Shown here piece by piece: positions 16,181-25,291 of a DNA stretch of 50,067 bases. The notes below the pieces were generated by a model. The model made no database searches and had not been told where the DNA came from. It worked only from the letters and a program-made list of their open reading frames with translations. A program made the translations under genes and the position numbers. The DNA comes from Methylobacterium planeticum. Lineage in GTDB: Bacteria > Pseudomonadota > Alphaproteobacteria > Rhizobiales > Beijerinckiaceae. Location of the stretch: positions 1 to 50,067 of the forward strand of contig NZ_VZZJ01000036.1 in assembly GCF_008806345.1 (NCBI RefSeq), written 5' to 3'. Within the stretch, counting starts at the first letter, position 1. Every line of letters starts with the position of its first letter.

Positions 16181-18697
16181 ATGGCAAGTCCGCGACAGAC
16201 GAAGACCGGGCCCGGCGCCGCCCGGCCGCGGCCGGCACCGCGGCCCGCGTCCTTGCCGGGCCGCCTCGGCGCGACGGGGGGGCGGCTGCGGCGCTGGCTC
16301 TGGCCGGGGCCCGCCGCGCAGGCGGCCCCCGAGGCCTCCGAGACGGCGCCGGCCGAGTTCGAGCGCTACGTCCTGGCGACGCGCTTCGGCCAGCTCGACG
16401 AGACCCTGAAGCTCGCCAACTACTCCGCCGTGACCCACGTGATCGTGGCGGCGGCGGTGCTGGTCTTCTTCTGGGGCGAGGCGTCGGCCAGCTACCTGAT
16501 CGGCCTGTTCGTCGTCGTGACGACGACGAGCTGCATCGCGGTGGCGGCGGCCTGGGCCCATCGGCGCCAGCATTCCGAGTCGATGTCGGATGCCGACATC
16601 GCCCTCGGCTACCGGGTCTCGAACCTGATCGCCGTCGCCCTCGGGGCCGCCTGGGGCACGATGCCGATCGCCCTGTTCTCGTCGTCGGACAGCGACCACC
16701 GCATGCTGGTGGTGGCGATCGCCGCCGGCCTGATCGCCGACGCCTACGTGATCGGGCCGATCCTGTCGGTCGCCCTCGTCTTCACCGTGCCGCTGGTGGC
16801 CGGGAGCTTCCTCGGCCTCGCCCGCAGCGGGGAGCTGATCGGCGCGCACCTGGCGATCCTGCTCACGGTCTACGCCGCCTTCGTGCTGTTCAGCGTGCGG
16901 CGGATGAGCCACCTGTCCTACCAGCGCATCCTCGACCGCGTCCGCGTCAGCGATCAGAACGAGACCATCGGGCTTCTCCTGCACGAGTTCGAGGAGAGCA
17001 CGAGCGACTGGCTCTGGGAGACGGACCGTGCCGGCTGCTTCAACCACGTCTCCCCCCGGGTCGCGCAGGTGGCCGGCCGGACGGTCGAGGCGCTGCAGGG
17101 CTCGCCCTTCGCGGCGTTCCTGGCCGGCGGGGCGGACCGCGCCCTCGGGGCCGGCGGTCCGGAGGTCCTGGCCCTGATCCGGGGCCGGACCGCCTTCCGC
17201 GACCACGTGGTCGAGCTGCCGCGGGGCGAGGAGACGCGCTGGTGGCAGCTCAGCGGCAAGCCGGCCTACGACAAGGCCGGCCGCTTCACGGGCTTCCGCG
17301 GCGTCGGCTCGGACATCACGGCGAGCCGCAAGTCCGAGGACCGCATCGCCTTCCTGGCGAGCTACGACCCCCTGACGGGCCTCGCCAACCGCGCCCTGTT
17401 CCAGGACCGCGCCACCAGCGAGTGCGCCCGGGCCGCCGTCTCGGGCACGTCCTGCGCGCTGCTCTACCTCGACCTCGACGGCTTCAAGGTCGTCAACGAC
17501 ACCTTCGGGCACGGGGTCGGCGACCAGCTCCTGCGCAGCGTCGCGGCCCGGCTCCAGCCCCTGAACGGGGAGGGCGTCTGGATCTTCCGCCTCGGCGGCG
17601 ACGAGTTCGCGGTGCTGCAGCGCTGCAACGGCACCGCGGAGGCGATCGCGCTGGCCGAGCGCCTGATCGCCCTCGTCAGCGCCTCCTACCTGATCGACGC
17701 CGTCAAGGCCGAGATCGGCGTCAGCGTCGGCATCGCCCTGACGCCCCAGAACGCCGAGGACCCCGAGAGCCTGCTGCGCAAGGCCGACCTCGCCCTCTAC
17801 CGGGCGAAAGCCAAGGGCAAGGGCAGCTTCTACGTCTTCGAGAACGAGCTGGAGGTGACGCAGCGCGCCCGCCGCGAGCTCGAGGCGGACATCAAGCTCG
17901 CCATCGAGCGCAACGAGCTCGCGCTGCACTACCAGCCCCTGACCAGCCTGCGCGACGGGCGGGTCGTCTGTTTCGAGGCGCTGCTGCGCTGGAACAACCC
18001 GGCCCGCGGCTCCGTCTCGCCGGTGGAGTTCATCCCCGTGGCGGAGGCGACCGGCATGATCGTCGCCATCGGCCGCTACGTCCTGCGCCAGGCCTGCCGC
18101 GAGGCGGCGCGCTGGCCCCGCCACATCCGCGTCGCCGTCAACATCTCGCCGATCCAGTTCCGCACCACCGGCTTCGTCGAGGACATCGCGGCGGCGCTCG
18201 CGTCGACCGGGCTCGACCCGGACCGGCTCGAGATCGAGATCACCGAATCGGTCTTCCTCGACAAGACCGCCATCACGATGACCAACCTCAACGAGCTGCG
18301 CGGCATGGGCATCCGCATCGCGCTCGACGATTTCGGCACGGGCTACTCGTCGCTCAGCTACCTGGCGAAGTTCCCCGTCGACAAGATCAAGATCGACCGC
18401 TCCTTCGTGCGCGACATCAACTCCTCGGACGAGAGCCTCGCGGTCATCGAGGCGATCCTGGCGATCGCCCAGAAGCTGTCGATCTCGGTGACGGCGGAGG
18501 GCGTCGAGACCGCCGAGCAGGCCCGGATCCTGAAGGCCCGCAACTGCAGCGACATCCAGGGCTACATCCTGAGCCCGGCCCGGCCCGCCGGCGAGATCTT
18601 CGACATCATCGACCGCATCCCGCAGGATTTCGCGCGCCTGCTCCCCGCGGAGGCGCCCCGCATCTGGGCGAGCCCCGTGCGCGCCGTCGGGGCCTGA
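16181..18697 (+). CDS. Membrane PAS-GGDEF-EAL cyclic-di-GMP enzyme
   Basis: 838 residues. A Pro/Arg/Ala-rich start is followed by a multi-helix membrane region (about residues 80-240), a PAS domain (about 265-385, WLWETDRAGCFNHVSP), a GGDEF domain (YDPLTGLANRALF near 395, RLGGDEFAVL near 470) and an EAL domain (FEALLRW near 597, ITESVF, DDFGTGYSSL, KIDRSFVRD, EGVETAEQA). Both active-site motifs are intact, so it could make or break cyclic-di-GMP. The RxxD inhibitory site is not seen before GGDEF. Five bases separate it from the P450 stop. The reading frame stays open far upstream, but ATG 16181 is the first sensible start. Confidence 0.93.
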   Translation: MASPRQTKTGPGAARPRPAPRPASLPGRLGATGGRLRRWLWPGPAAQAAPEASETAPAEFERYVLATRFGQLDETLKLANYSAVTHVIVAAAVLVFFWGEASASYLIGLFVVVTTTSCIAVAAAWAHRRQHSESMSDADIALGYRVSNLIAVALGAAWGTMPIALFSSSDSDHRMLVVAIAAGLIADAYVIGPILSVALVFTVPLVAGSFLGLARSGELIGAHLAILLTVYAAFVLFSVRRMSHLSYQRILDRVRVSDQNETIGLLLHEFEESTSDWLWETDRAGCFNHVSPRVAQVAGRTVEALQGSPFAAFLAGGADRALGAGGPEVLALIRGRTAFRDHVVELPRGEETRWWQLSGKPAYDKAGRFTGFRGVGSDITASRKSEDRIAFLASYDPLTGLANRALFQDRATSECARAAVSGTSCALLYLDLDGFKVVNDTFGHGVGDQLLRSVAARLQPLNGEGVWIFRLGGDEFAVLQRCNGTAEAIALAERLIALVSASYLIDAVKAEIGVSVGIALTPQNAEDPESLLRKADLALYRAKAKGKGSFYVFENELEVTQRARRELEADIKLAIERNELALHYQPLTSLRDGRVVCFEALLRWNNPARGSVSPVEFIPVAEATGMIVAIGRYVLRQACREAARWPRHIRVAVNISPIQFRTTGFVEDIAAALASTGLDPDRLEIEITESVFLDKTAITMTNLNELRGMGIRIALDDFGTGYSSLSYLAKFPVDKIKIDRSFVRDINSSDESLAVIEAILAIAQKLSISVTAEGVETAEQARILKARNCSDIQGYILSPARPAGEIFDIIDRIPQDFARLLPAEAPRIWASPVRAVGA

Positions 18698-18955
18698 CCG
18701 GGCGCCCACCGCCCCACCGCCACCACCAGACCTCGGGCGCATCGCCGCAGCCGCGATCCGGAGCCGGGCGTTGCCTTGTCGGGACGTGTTGCCCGGCGGG
18801 GACAGACGCCGCCGGCCCGAGGCGCCATGATGGGGTCCGGTACCGTACGGGTGATGGCCCCCGAGGCGCGGGGGCGGCGGGGGGCTCCGCGTCGCGACGG
18901 CCCGCCGGCCGGGCGGCCCGGGGTCATCGCCCCCGGTCATCGCGTGCGAGGATCG

Positions 18956-20761
18956 ATGACTCTGCGGACGCTGCGCTCCCTCGGTTGGGCCCCGACGATC
19001 GGCCTGTCCTGGCTCTGGGGCCTCGGCTTCTTCTACTCCATCCACGTCACCCTGACGTATGGCTGGCTCGGCTTCCTCGCCTTCGCGGGGCCGAACGCGG
19101 CGGGGCTCTACCTCTTCGGCCACGTCCTCGGGGCGCCCCACCGGAACCCCGCCGAGATCGTCCGGCGGGTGGAGGGCCGCTTCACCGGCCTGTTCCTGCT
19201 GGCCCAGGTCGCGGCGGTCGGCGTGACCGCCTACGGGCTCGTCGCCTACGTTCTGCTCCCGCTCTTCGGCCCGAACGCCCCGCTCGCGGCGATCCTCGTC
19301 CTGCTCGTCGGCGCCGCCACCGGACACGCGGCCTCGGTCCGGGCCCTGCGCTGGCTCCATGCGGGCTACCTCGCGGTCGGCGTCGCGGCGGCCCTCGTGG
19401 CGCTGGCGGGCCTCGCGGCGGGGCCGCCGGCGCCCCCCGTCCCCCTCGCGGCCTTCGACGAGCGCTTCTACGGCCTCGTCCTGCCCTCGCTGGTCGGCTT
19501 CCTCCTCGGCCCCTGGAGCGACGTGCAGCAATGGCAGCGGGTGGTGGCGATCCACCGGGACGGGGGCTCGATCCGGGTGGCCTATGCGGGCGGCGCGCTG
19601 CTGTTCCTCGGGCTCCTCGTCCTCAACGCGTCGCTCGCCGCCCTGTCCGGCCCCGGCGTCCTGATCCCCTCCGCCGACGGGATCCCGGGCGCCCAGGCCG
19701 CCGTGACCGGCGCGGTTGCCCGCGCGGGGATCGCCCCGGTGATCGGCGCCTACCTGCTCTGGACGCTCCTCGCGATGGTCTCGACCATCGACAGCTTCTA
19801 CGCCGCCACCCGCTGGCTCCTGACCTCGGTGACGACCCGCAGCGTCAGCCCGATCCTCGCCTTCGTGCCCGCCGGCCTCGTCGCCTCGCCGCTCTGGACC
19901 CTCGCGGCCGCCCTCGCGGCCGCCGGGGCGGTCTGGTTCGCCGGCCTGTCGATGATGTACCTGATGCTGCCCTTCGCGACCCTGTTCGTGGGCGCCTCGC
20001 TCTGCCTCGTCTGCGAGACGGTGAGCGGGCGGCAGGGCTATGACGGCGTGCTCTGCGGCATGATCGGGCTCGCCGCCGCCCTGGTGTTCCTGGCGGGCTA
20101 CATCGCGCCCGAGGGCGCGCTCCTGGGGATCTCCCCGATCGTCGGCGCCATCGGGGCGCTGCCGGCCCTCGGCGCCCTCGTCGGCCGCGCGAGCCCGCAG
20201 CCCCCGGCCGAGGCCGCCGGCGGGCCGCAGCCGCGGGCGGTCCCGACCCTCGTGGTGCCGCCGGAGGAGGCGGTGGCCTCCCACGGCTTCGACGGGCCCT
20301 GGTTCGTGCTGCAGCTGATCCCGACCTACGACGACACCAACTCGGTCGGGAACATCTACTTCGCCAATTACTTCCGCTGGGTCGGCAAGGCCCGGGAGCT
20401 GTTCTTCAACGTCTGCATGCCCGATTTCGACCTCGCCACCACGGGCTTCTACGTGTTGACGCGTTCCTTCACGCACGATTTCCGGCGGGAGGCCCGGGAG
20501 TTCGAGCCGATCTTCGTGCGCATCCGCATCGCGAGCCACAACCGGAAGTTCGTGACCCTGAGCCACGAGATCCACAGCCGGACGCAGGGGCTCCTGGGGC
20601 GGGGCGAGCAGACCCTGATGTTCGTCGACACGGTCCGCTACCGGCCCCTCGACATCCCGGCGAGCATCATGGCGGGCTTCATGCCCCACTTCGTCCGGGA
20701 CGAGGCGGCCCCGCCGCTGCGGGCCCGCAGCGCCGCCGCGCTGATGCCCGAGGACGGCTGA
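18956..20761 (+). CDS. Symporter-like membrane domain fused to enediyne-type hotdog thioesterase
   Basis: 601 residues from ATG 18956, preceded by CGAGGATCG. Residues 1 to about 420 form a highly hydrophobic domain of about 12 helices; GPWSDVQQWQRVVAIHR and STIDSFYAATRW recall the sodium/solute symporter (SSS, LeuT-fold) family. A Pro/Ala linker leads to a hotdog thioesterase (about 447-601) with the segment TNSVGNIYFANYFRWVGKAR. Its Asn462, Tyr472 and Arg480 keep the spacing of the Asn/Tyr/Arg active site that I recall from the enediyne thioesterase CalE7, which lacks the usual acidic residue. No polyketide synthase is nearby. A role in releasing or moving an acyl compound at the membrane is inference. 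Confidence 0.75.
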   Translation: MTLRTLRSLGWAPTIGLSWLWGLGFFYSIHVTLTYGWLGFLAFAGPNAAGLYLFGHVLGAPHRNPAEIVRRVEGRFTGLFLLAQVAAVGVTAYGLVAYVLLPLFGPNAPLAAILVLLVGAATGHAASVRALRWLHAGYLAVGVAAALVALAGLAAGPPAPPVPLAAFDERFYGLVLPSLVGFLLGPWSDVQQWQRVVAIHRDGGSIRVAYAGGALLFLGLLVLNASLAALSGPGVLIPSADGIPGAQAAVTGAVARAGIAPVIGAYLLWTLLAMVSTIDSFYAATRWLLTSVTTRSVSPILAFVPAGLVASPLWTLAAALAAAGAVWFAGLSMMYLMLPFATLFVGASLCLVCETVSGRQGYDGVLCGMIGLAAALVFLAGYIAPEGALLGISPIVGAIGALPALGALVGRASPQPPAEAAGGPQPRAVPTLVVPPEEAVASHGFDGPWFVLQLIPTYDDTNSVGNIYFANYFRWVGKARELFFNVCMPDFDLATTGFYVLTRSFTHDFRREAREFEPIFVRIRIASHNRKFVTLSHEIHSRTQGLLGRGEQTLMFVDTVRYRPLDIPASIMAGFMPHFVRDEAAPPLRARSAAALMPEDG

Positions 20762-20933
20762 GCCCCGCGCCGCACCCGTCCGGGGCCGGGCCTGACAGAG
20801 GTCCCGCCCTGTTGGGGACGCGTGCAATCTTCGCGTGCAATGCCGCGCCGCCCTCTTCAGTATGGGGTCGAGCCACGGACCACGGGCCGCTCCACGAGCC
20901 CGGGCCACGGCCGAGGGAACGCGCGAGGGCAGC

Positions 20934-21983
20934 ATGACGGGTGATCGACGCGATTTTCTGAAGGCGACGGCGGCGGGGCTCGCCACCGCCTCGGTCGGCG
21001 GCCTGCCGGCGGCGGCGCAAGGACAAGGACAAGGCGGCAGCGGCGCCGGCGCCAGGGCGGGGGCAGCGGCCCGGACCTTCGCGATGCCCCGCGGCCTGAC
21101 GCTCCTCAACCTGCGGCGCGCGGGCGGCTACGGCCTCGGCGTCAAGCTCGCGGGGGGCGTCCTCGACGTCACCGCCGCGGCCGAGAATCTCGGCCTGCCG
21201 GCGCCCGTCGACATGGACGACCTGCTGCAGAACGGCTGGGGCGCCGAGCTCGCGGCCGTGGTCGAGGCGGCGGGCAGCCGGCCCGACGCCCAGCTCCTCC
21301 TCGACCCGGACAAGGTCGCCTACGCGCCGCTCGTCACCCGGCCCGAGAAGATCATCATGATGGGCTTCAACTACCGCAGGCATGCCGAAGAGACGGACAC
21401 GCCGATCCCCAAGGATCCGCCGCTGTTCAACAAGTACAACAACGCCCTCAACCACCACGGCGGCACGATCAAGCTGCCGACCGCCGCGGCGCGGGAGTTC
21501 GACTACGAGGTCGAGCTGGTGATGGTGTTCGGGCGCGAGTGCCGCGACGTCTCGGAGGCGGACGCGCTCGACTACGTGGCGGGCTACGCCACCGGCAACG
21601 ACTTCAGCGCCCGCGACCTGCAGACGCTGACCTCGCAGTTCATGATCGGCAAGACCAGCGACGGGTTCGGGCCGCTCGGGCCCTACCTCGTCACCAGCGA
21701 CCTCGTGAAGGACCCGAACAACCTGCGCCTCGAGACCCGGGTCAACGGCGTCCAACGCCAGGACTGGAACACCAACGACATGATCTTCAATTGCCGCCAG
21801 CTGATCAGCTTCGCCTCGAAGATCATGACCCTCAAGCCCGGGGACATCTTCTACACCGGCACGCCGCAGGGGGTGATCTTCGGCGAGAAGATCCCCCGCG
21901 CCGAGCGGCAATGGCTGAAACCCGGCGACCAGATCGCCTGCAGCCTCGAGGGCCTCGGCGAGCTCCGCTTCAGCCTGACCTGA
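20934..21983 (+). CDS. Tat-exported fumarylacetoacetate hydrolase family protein
   Basis: 349 residues. The N-terminus MTGDRRDFLKATAAGLATA is a twin-arginine signal with AAAQ as likely cleavage region, followed by a Gly/Gln/Ala-rich stretch. The catalytic part shows the FAH fold: IIMMGFNYRRHAEET, then FDYEVELVMVFGRE with two metal-binding Glu, and TGNDFSARDLQ with the metal-binding Asp, then KPGDIFYTGTPQGV. Relatives are hydratases, decarboxylases or hydrolases of 2-oxo acids and are usually cytosolic; periplasmic export is less common. GAGGGC lies before the start. It lies 172 bases after the thioesterase fusion on the same strand. Confidence 0.88.
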   Translation: MTGDRRDFLKATAAGLATASVGGLPAAAQGQGQGGSGAGARAGAAARTFAMPRGLTLLNLRRAGGYGLGVKLAGGVLDVTAAAENLGLPAPVDMDDLLQNGWGAELAAVVEAAGSRPDAQLLLDPDKVAYAPLVTRPEKIIMMGFNYRRHAEETDTPIPKDPPLFNKYNNALNHHGGTIKLPTAAAREFDYEVELVMVFGRECRDVSEADALDYVAGYATGNDFSARDLQTLTSQFMIGKTSDGFGPLGPYLVTSDLVKDPNNLRLETRVNGVQRQDWNTNDMIFNCRQLISFASKIMTLKPGDIFYTGTPQGVIFGEKIPRAERQWLKPGDQIACSLEGLGELRFSLT

Positions 21984-22186
21984 AGCCCCGGCGCGGGCCG
22001 GAGAACGCAGGCAGGAGAACGCAGGCCGGAGGACGCTGGGCGTGGAACGCCGGGGCGCGCCAGGAGGGCGCGCGTCTCGGCACGGATCCGGACGGAACAA
22101 GATCTCGCCGCGCCGCTCCGGAGCCCTATCCTTTGAACCCGGCGCGCCCGGCTCGACCCGCCCGGGCCCAATCGGGAGACCGAACC

Positions 22187-22375
22187 ATGGACGACGAGGC
22201 CTACGCCATCCGGACGCGCCCCGCGCACGAGATCGGCCAGAAGCTCGACGATCTCTCGGTCGACGATCTCGACTTGCGCATCGCGGCGCTCCGGGCCGAG
22301 ATCGAGCGCCTGGAGGCGGCCCGCGCCGCCAAGCAGGCGGCCCTCGCGGCGGCCGGATCGATCTTCCGGCTCTGA
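22187..22375 (+). CDS. DUF1192 family small protein
   Basis: 62 residues: SVDDLDLRIAALRAEIERLE followed by an Ala-rich helix is the typical DUF1192 pattern, a predicted coiled coil. The function is unknown. CGGGAGA precedes ATG 22187. The gene converges on rocD with a shared hairpin between them. Confidence 0.85.
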   Translation: MDDEAYAIRTRPAHEIGQKLDDLSVDDLDLRIAALRAEIERLEAARAAKQAALAAAGSIFRL

Positions 22376-22382
22376 TCGCCCG

Positions 22383-22402
22383 CGGCGGCGGAGACGCCGC
22401 CG
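22383..22402. terminator. Hairpin between convergent genes
   Basis: 8-base-pair stem (CGGCGGCG / CGCCGCCG) with a GAGA loop in the 70-base gap between the DUF1192 gene and rocD; it could end transcripts from both sides, although it lacks T runs. Confidence 0.4.
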
Positions 22403-22445
22403 GCCCGAGCGGGAGCGCGCCCGCCCCGCCGACATCGTCGGCCCG

Positions 22446-23645
22446 TCACCCCGTCAGCACGGCCTCGATGCGCTCCATCGCCCAGTCGATCTCGTCGCGG
22501 GTGATGACGAGGGGCGGGGTGATGCGGATTGTGTGCTCGTGGGTGTCCTTGGCCAGCAATCCCCGCGCCCGCAGGGCCTCGACCACGGGGCGCGCCCCGC
22601 CGGCCTCCGGGTGGAACTCGATGGCGAGCATCAGGCCGCGCCCGCGCACCGCCCGGATGCGGTTGCTGCGCAGGGCCCCGAGCCGCTCCAGGAAGTAGGG
22701 CCCGAGGGTGGCGGCGTTCTCGATCATGCCCTCCTCGACCAGGACCCTCAGGGCCGCGCGCGCCACCGCGCAGGCGAGGGGGTTGCCCCCGAAGGTGCTG
22801 CCGTGCTGCCCCGGCTTCAGGGTGCCGAGCACGGCCGAGTTCGAGAGCACCGCCGAGATCGGGTAGAAGCCGCCGCCGAGCGCCTTGCCCACGAGGGTGA
22901 CGTCGGCCACGATCCCCTCGTGCTCCTCGGCGAGCAGCCGCCCGGTGCGCCCGAGCCCGGTCTGGATCTCGTCGAGGATCAGGGTGATGCCGTGGCGCGT
23001 GCAGATCTCGCGCACCCGCCGCAGGTAGCCCGCGGGCGGGATGACGACGCCGGCCTCGCCCTGGATCGGCTCGACCAGGAACGCCACCGTGTCGGGGGTG
23101 ATCGCGGCCTCCAGCGCCTGCGCGTCGCCGAAGGGCACGATGCGGAAGCCCGGCAGGAACGGGCCGAAGCCGCCGCGCGAATCCGGGTCCGTCGAGAACG
23201 AGACGATCCCGAGGGTGCGGCCGTGGAAATTGTCGGCGCAGACGATGATCTCGGCCCGGTCCTCGGGCACGCCCTTCACCTCGTAGCCCCACTTGCGGAC
23301 GGCCTTGATGGCGGTCTCGACGGCCTCGGCGCCGCTGTTCATCGGCAGCACCTTGTGGGAGCCCGTCAGCCCCGCGAGCTCCTCGTAGAACAGGCCGAGC
23401 TGGTCGTTGCGGAAGGCCCGCGACGAGATCGTCAGGCGCCCGGCCTGCTCGGTGAGGGCGGCCAGGATCCTCGGGTGGCAATGGCCCTGGTTCACCGCCG
23501 AGTAGGCCGACAGGCAGTCGAGGTAGCGCCGCCCGTCCGTATCCGTGACCCAGACGCCCTCGCCCCGGGTCAGCACCACGTCGAGGGGCTTGTAGTTGTG
23601 GGCGCCGAGGCGGCTCTCGATCTCGATGAAATCCGGCTGGTACAT
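22446..23645 (-). CDS. rocD: Ornithine--oxo-acid aminotransferase
   Basis: A 399-residue class III PLP aminotransferase. It moves the delta-amino group of ornithine to 2-oxoglutarate, giving glutamate semialdehyde in arginine breakdown. Seen: SAYSAVNQGHCHP, the phosphate-binding PMNSGAEAVETA near 101, LDEIQTGLGRTG with Asp225, and the PLP lysine in LVGKALGGG (Lys254). Length and ends match RocD rather than acetylornithine aminotransferase (inference from overall pattern). Its partner arginase lies at 35473-36420. A sigma-54-like site lies about 51 bases upstream (23696-23712), divergent from dctA. Confidence 0.92.
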   Translation of the reverse strand: MYQPDFIEIESRLGAHNYKPLDVVLTRGEGVWVTDTDGRRYLDCLSAYSAVNQGHCHPRILAALTEQAGRLTISSRAFRNDQLGLFYEELAGLTGSHKVLPMNSGAEAVETAIKAVRKWGYEVKGVPEDRAEIIVCADNFHGRTLGIVSFSTDPDSRGGFGPFLPGFRIVPFGDAQALEAAITPDTVAFLVEPIQGEAGVVIPPAGYLRRVREICTRHGITLILDEIQTGLGRTGRLLAEEHEGIVADVTLVGKALGGGFYPISAVLSNSAVLGTLKPGQHGSTFGGNPLACAVARAALRVLVEEGMIENAATLGPYFLERLGALRSNRIRAVRGRGLMLAIEFHPEAGGARPVVEALRARGLLAKDTHEHTIRITPPLVITRDEIDWAMERIEAVLTG

Positions 23646-23695
23646 CGTCGCGGGCCTCCTCGGCAGCGCGCCCGGCCGCGGGGCGGGCCGGCCGC

Positions 23696-23712
23696 GGCAT
23701 CGGCCGTGCCCC
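23696..23712 (-). promoter_or_regulatory. Candidate sigma-54 promoter of rocD
   Basis: On the minus strand GGGCACG-N4-ATGC, with GG and GC exactly ten bases apart as required. One base differs in the -24 core and one in the -12 TTGC. Confidence 0.45.
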
Positions 23713-23841
23713 CATCATAGCAGCCCCGGGGGCGCGGGGCAGGCCCGGGCCCCGGCGATTCCGGGCCTTTGCAGGCCTATGCCGGGCGCACGACTTCGAA
23801 GCCGGGGATCCGGGCCGTGGCTCTGGGCCGGCGAGACGCGA

Positions 23842-23858
23842 CTGGCTCCCGTCTTGCC
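23842..23858 (+). promoter_or_regulatory. Sigma-54 promoter of dctA
   Basis: CTGGCTC-C-CGTC-TTGCC matches the -24/-12 consensus YTGGCACG-N4-TTGCW at 10 of 13 positions with correct GG-to-GC spacing, about 100 bases before the start codon. dctA is a classic sigma-54/DctD target in rhizobia. Confidence 0.7.
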
Positions 23859-23903
23859 TGTACGCTCCGATTCGGAGATTCGGCGCGGCGACAGGCCCGG
23901 CCC

Positions 23904-23940
23904 GGCACCCCTGGCCGGCACCCCTGGCCGGCAGCCCCGG
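23904..23940 (+). repeat. 13-base tandem repeat before dctA
   Basis: GGCACCCCTGGCC occurs twice exactly and a third time partially, just upstream of the dctA ribosome site (23945-23954). Confidence 0.7.
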
Positions 23941-23957
23941 CCTGCGGGGAGGAACCC

Positions 23958-25274
23958 ATGACGAGCGTGGCAGCGGCGGTCCCGGCCCGGCGCGCGGGGC
24001 TGCACCGATCCCTCTTCGTCCAGGTCCTCGCCGGCCTCCTCCTCGGCATCGCCCTCGGCATCCTGGCGCCGGATTTCGCGCAGGGGCTGAAGTTCTTCAG
24101 CGACGCCTTCCTGCGCCTCATCGGCATGATCGTGGCGCCGATCGTGTTCTGCGTCGTCGTCCACGGCATCGCGGGGGCGGGCGACCTCGGCAAGGTCGGG
24201 CGGGTCGGGGTCAAGGCCCTGATCTATTTCGAGGTCATGACGACGCTGGCCCTCGTGATCGGCCTCGTCCTCGCCTACGCGGTCGGCCCCGGCCACGGCA
24301 TGAACATCGACCCGGCGAGCCTCGACCCGAAGGCGATGGCGGCGGCCTCCGAGAACGCCCGCAAGCTCCAGGGCAGCGGCGTCGGCAGCTTCATCCTCAA
24401 CGTCCTGCCGCTGACGATCTTCGACGCCTTCGCGCGCAACGACGTGCTGCAGGTGCTGGTCTTCGCGATCCTGTTCGGGGTCAGCCTCGCGCTGGTCGGG
24501 GGCGAGACGGCCCGCAGCGTCAGCGGCTTCATCGAGAAGCTCTCGACGGTGCTGTTCCGGGCCATGGGGCTGATCGTGCGGCTCGCGCCCGTCGGCGTCC
24601 TCGGGGCGGTCGCCTACACGGTCGGGCGCTACGGCGTCGGCTCGCTGCAGCAGCTCGTCTCCCTGGTGCTGCTGTTCTACGCCGCGGTGCTGTTCTTCGT
24701 CCTCGTGGTGCTCGGCGCGGTGATGCGGCTCGCCGGCTTCTCGATCCTGCGCTTCCTCGCCTATCTGCGGGAGGAGCTGACCATCGTGCTCGCCACCGCC
24801 TCCTCGGACGCGGTGCTGCCGCAGGTGATGCGCAAGCTCGAGGCGATGGGCATCCGCCAATCCGTCGTCGGGCTCGTGGTGCCCACCGGCTACTCCTTCA
24901 ACCTCGACGCCTTCTCGATCTACCTGACCCTCGCGGTGGTGTTCATCGCGCAGGCGACGAACACGCCGCTCGCCTTCACCGACCTCCTCGTGGTGCTCGG
25001 CGTCTCGCTCATCACCTCGAAGGGCGCGCACGGGGTGCCGGGCTCGGCCATCGTGATCCTGGCCGCGACCCTCAACGCGGTGCCGAGCATCCCGGCGATC
25101 GGCCTCGTGCTGGTACTCTCGGTGGATTGGTTCGTCGGCATGGCGCGCGCGGTCGGAAACCTCGTGGGCAATTGCGTCGCCACCGTCGTGGTGGCGGCCT
25201 GGGAGGGCGACATCGACCGGCCGCGGGCGCAGGCGGTCCTGGCCGGGGAGGACGTGCCCGAGGATGTCGCCTGA
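23958..25274 (+). CDS. dctA: C4-dicarboxylate:cation symporter DctA
   Basis: A 438-residue DAACS-family carrier importing succinate, fumarate and malate with protons or sodium. The sequence shows eight or more membrane helices, the conserved TASSDAVLPQVMRKLE hairpin loop (usually TSSSE.VLP), PTGYSFNLD, and SKGAHGVPGSA. Start ATG 23958 follows GGGGAGGAA. A sigma-54 site lies at 23842-23858. It is divergent from rocD, so uptake of C4 acids and ornithine breakdown share one control region. No dctB/dctD genes are visible in the window. Confidence 0.95.
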   Translation: MTSVAAAVPARRAGLHRSLFVQVLAGLLLGIALGILAPDFAQGLKFFSDAFLRLIGMIVAPIVFCVVVHGIAGAGDLGKVGRVGVKALIYFEVMTTLALVIGLVLAYAVGPGHGMNIDPASLDPKAMAAASENARKLQGSGVGSFILNVLPLTIFDAFARNDVLQVLVFAILFGVSLALVGGETARSVSGFIEKLSTVLFRAMGLIVRLAPVGVLGAVAYTVGRYGVGSLQQLVSLVLLFYAAVLFFVLVVLGAVMRLAGFSILRFLAYLREELTIVLATASSDAVLPQVMRKLEAMGIRQSVVGLVVPTGYSFNLDAFSIYLTLAVVFIAQATNTPLAFTDLLVVLGVSLITSKGAHGVPGSAIVILAATLNAVPSIPAIGLVLVLSVDWFVGMARAVGNLVGNCVATVVVAAWEGDIDRPRAQAVLAGEDVPEDVA

Positions 25275-25291
25275 GGCGTCCCCGGGGATCG

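Noticed and set aside
16067..21109. 1680-residue minus-strand open frame
   Set aside because: It runs antisense through three well-supported plus-strand genes (GGDEF-EAL, thioesterase fusion, start of FAH) and has an implausible Arg/Asp/Gly-rich composition.
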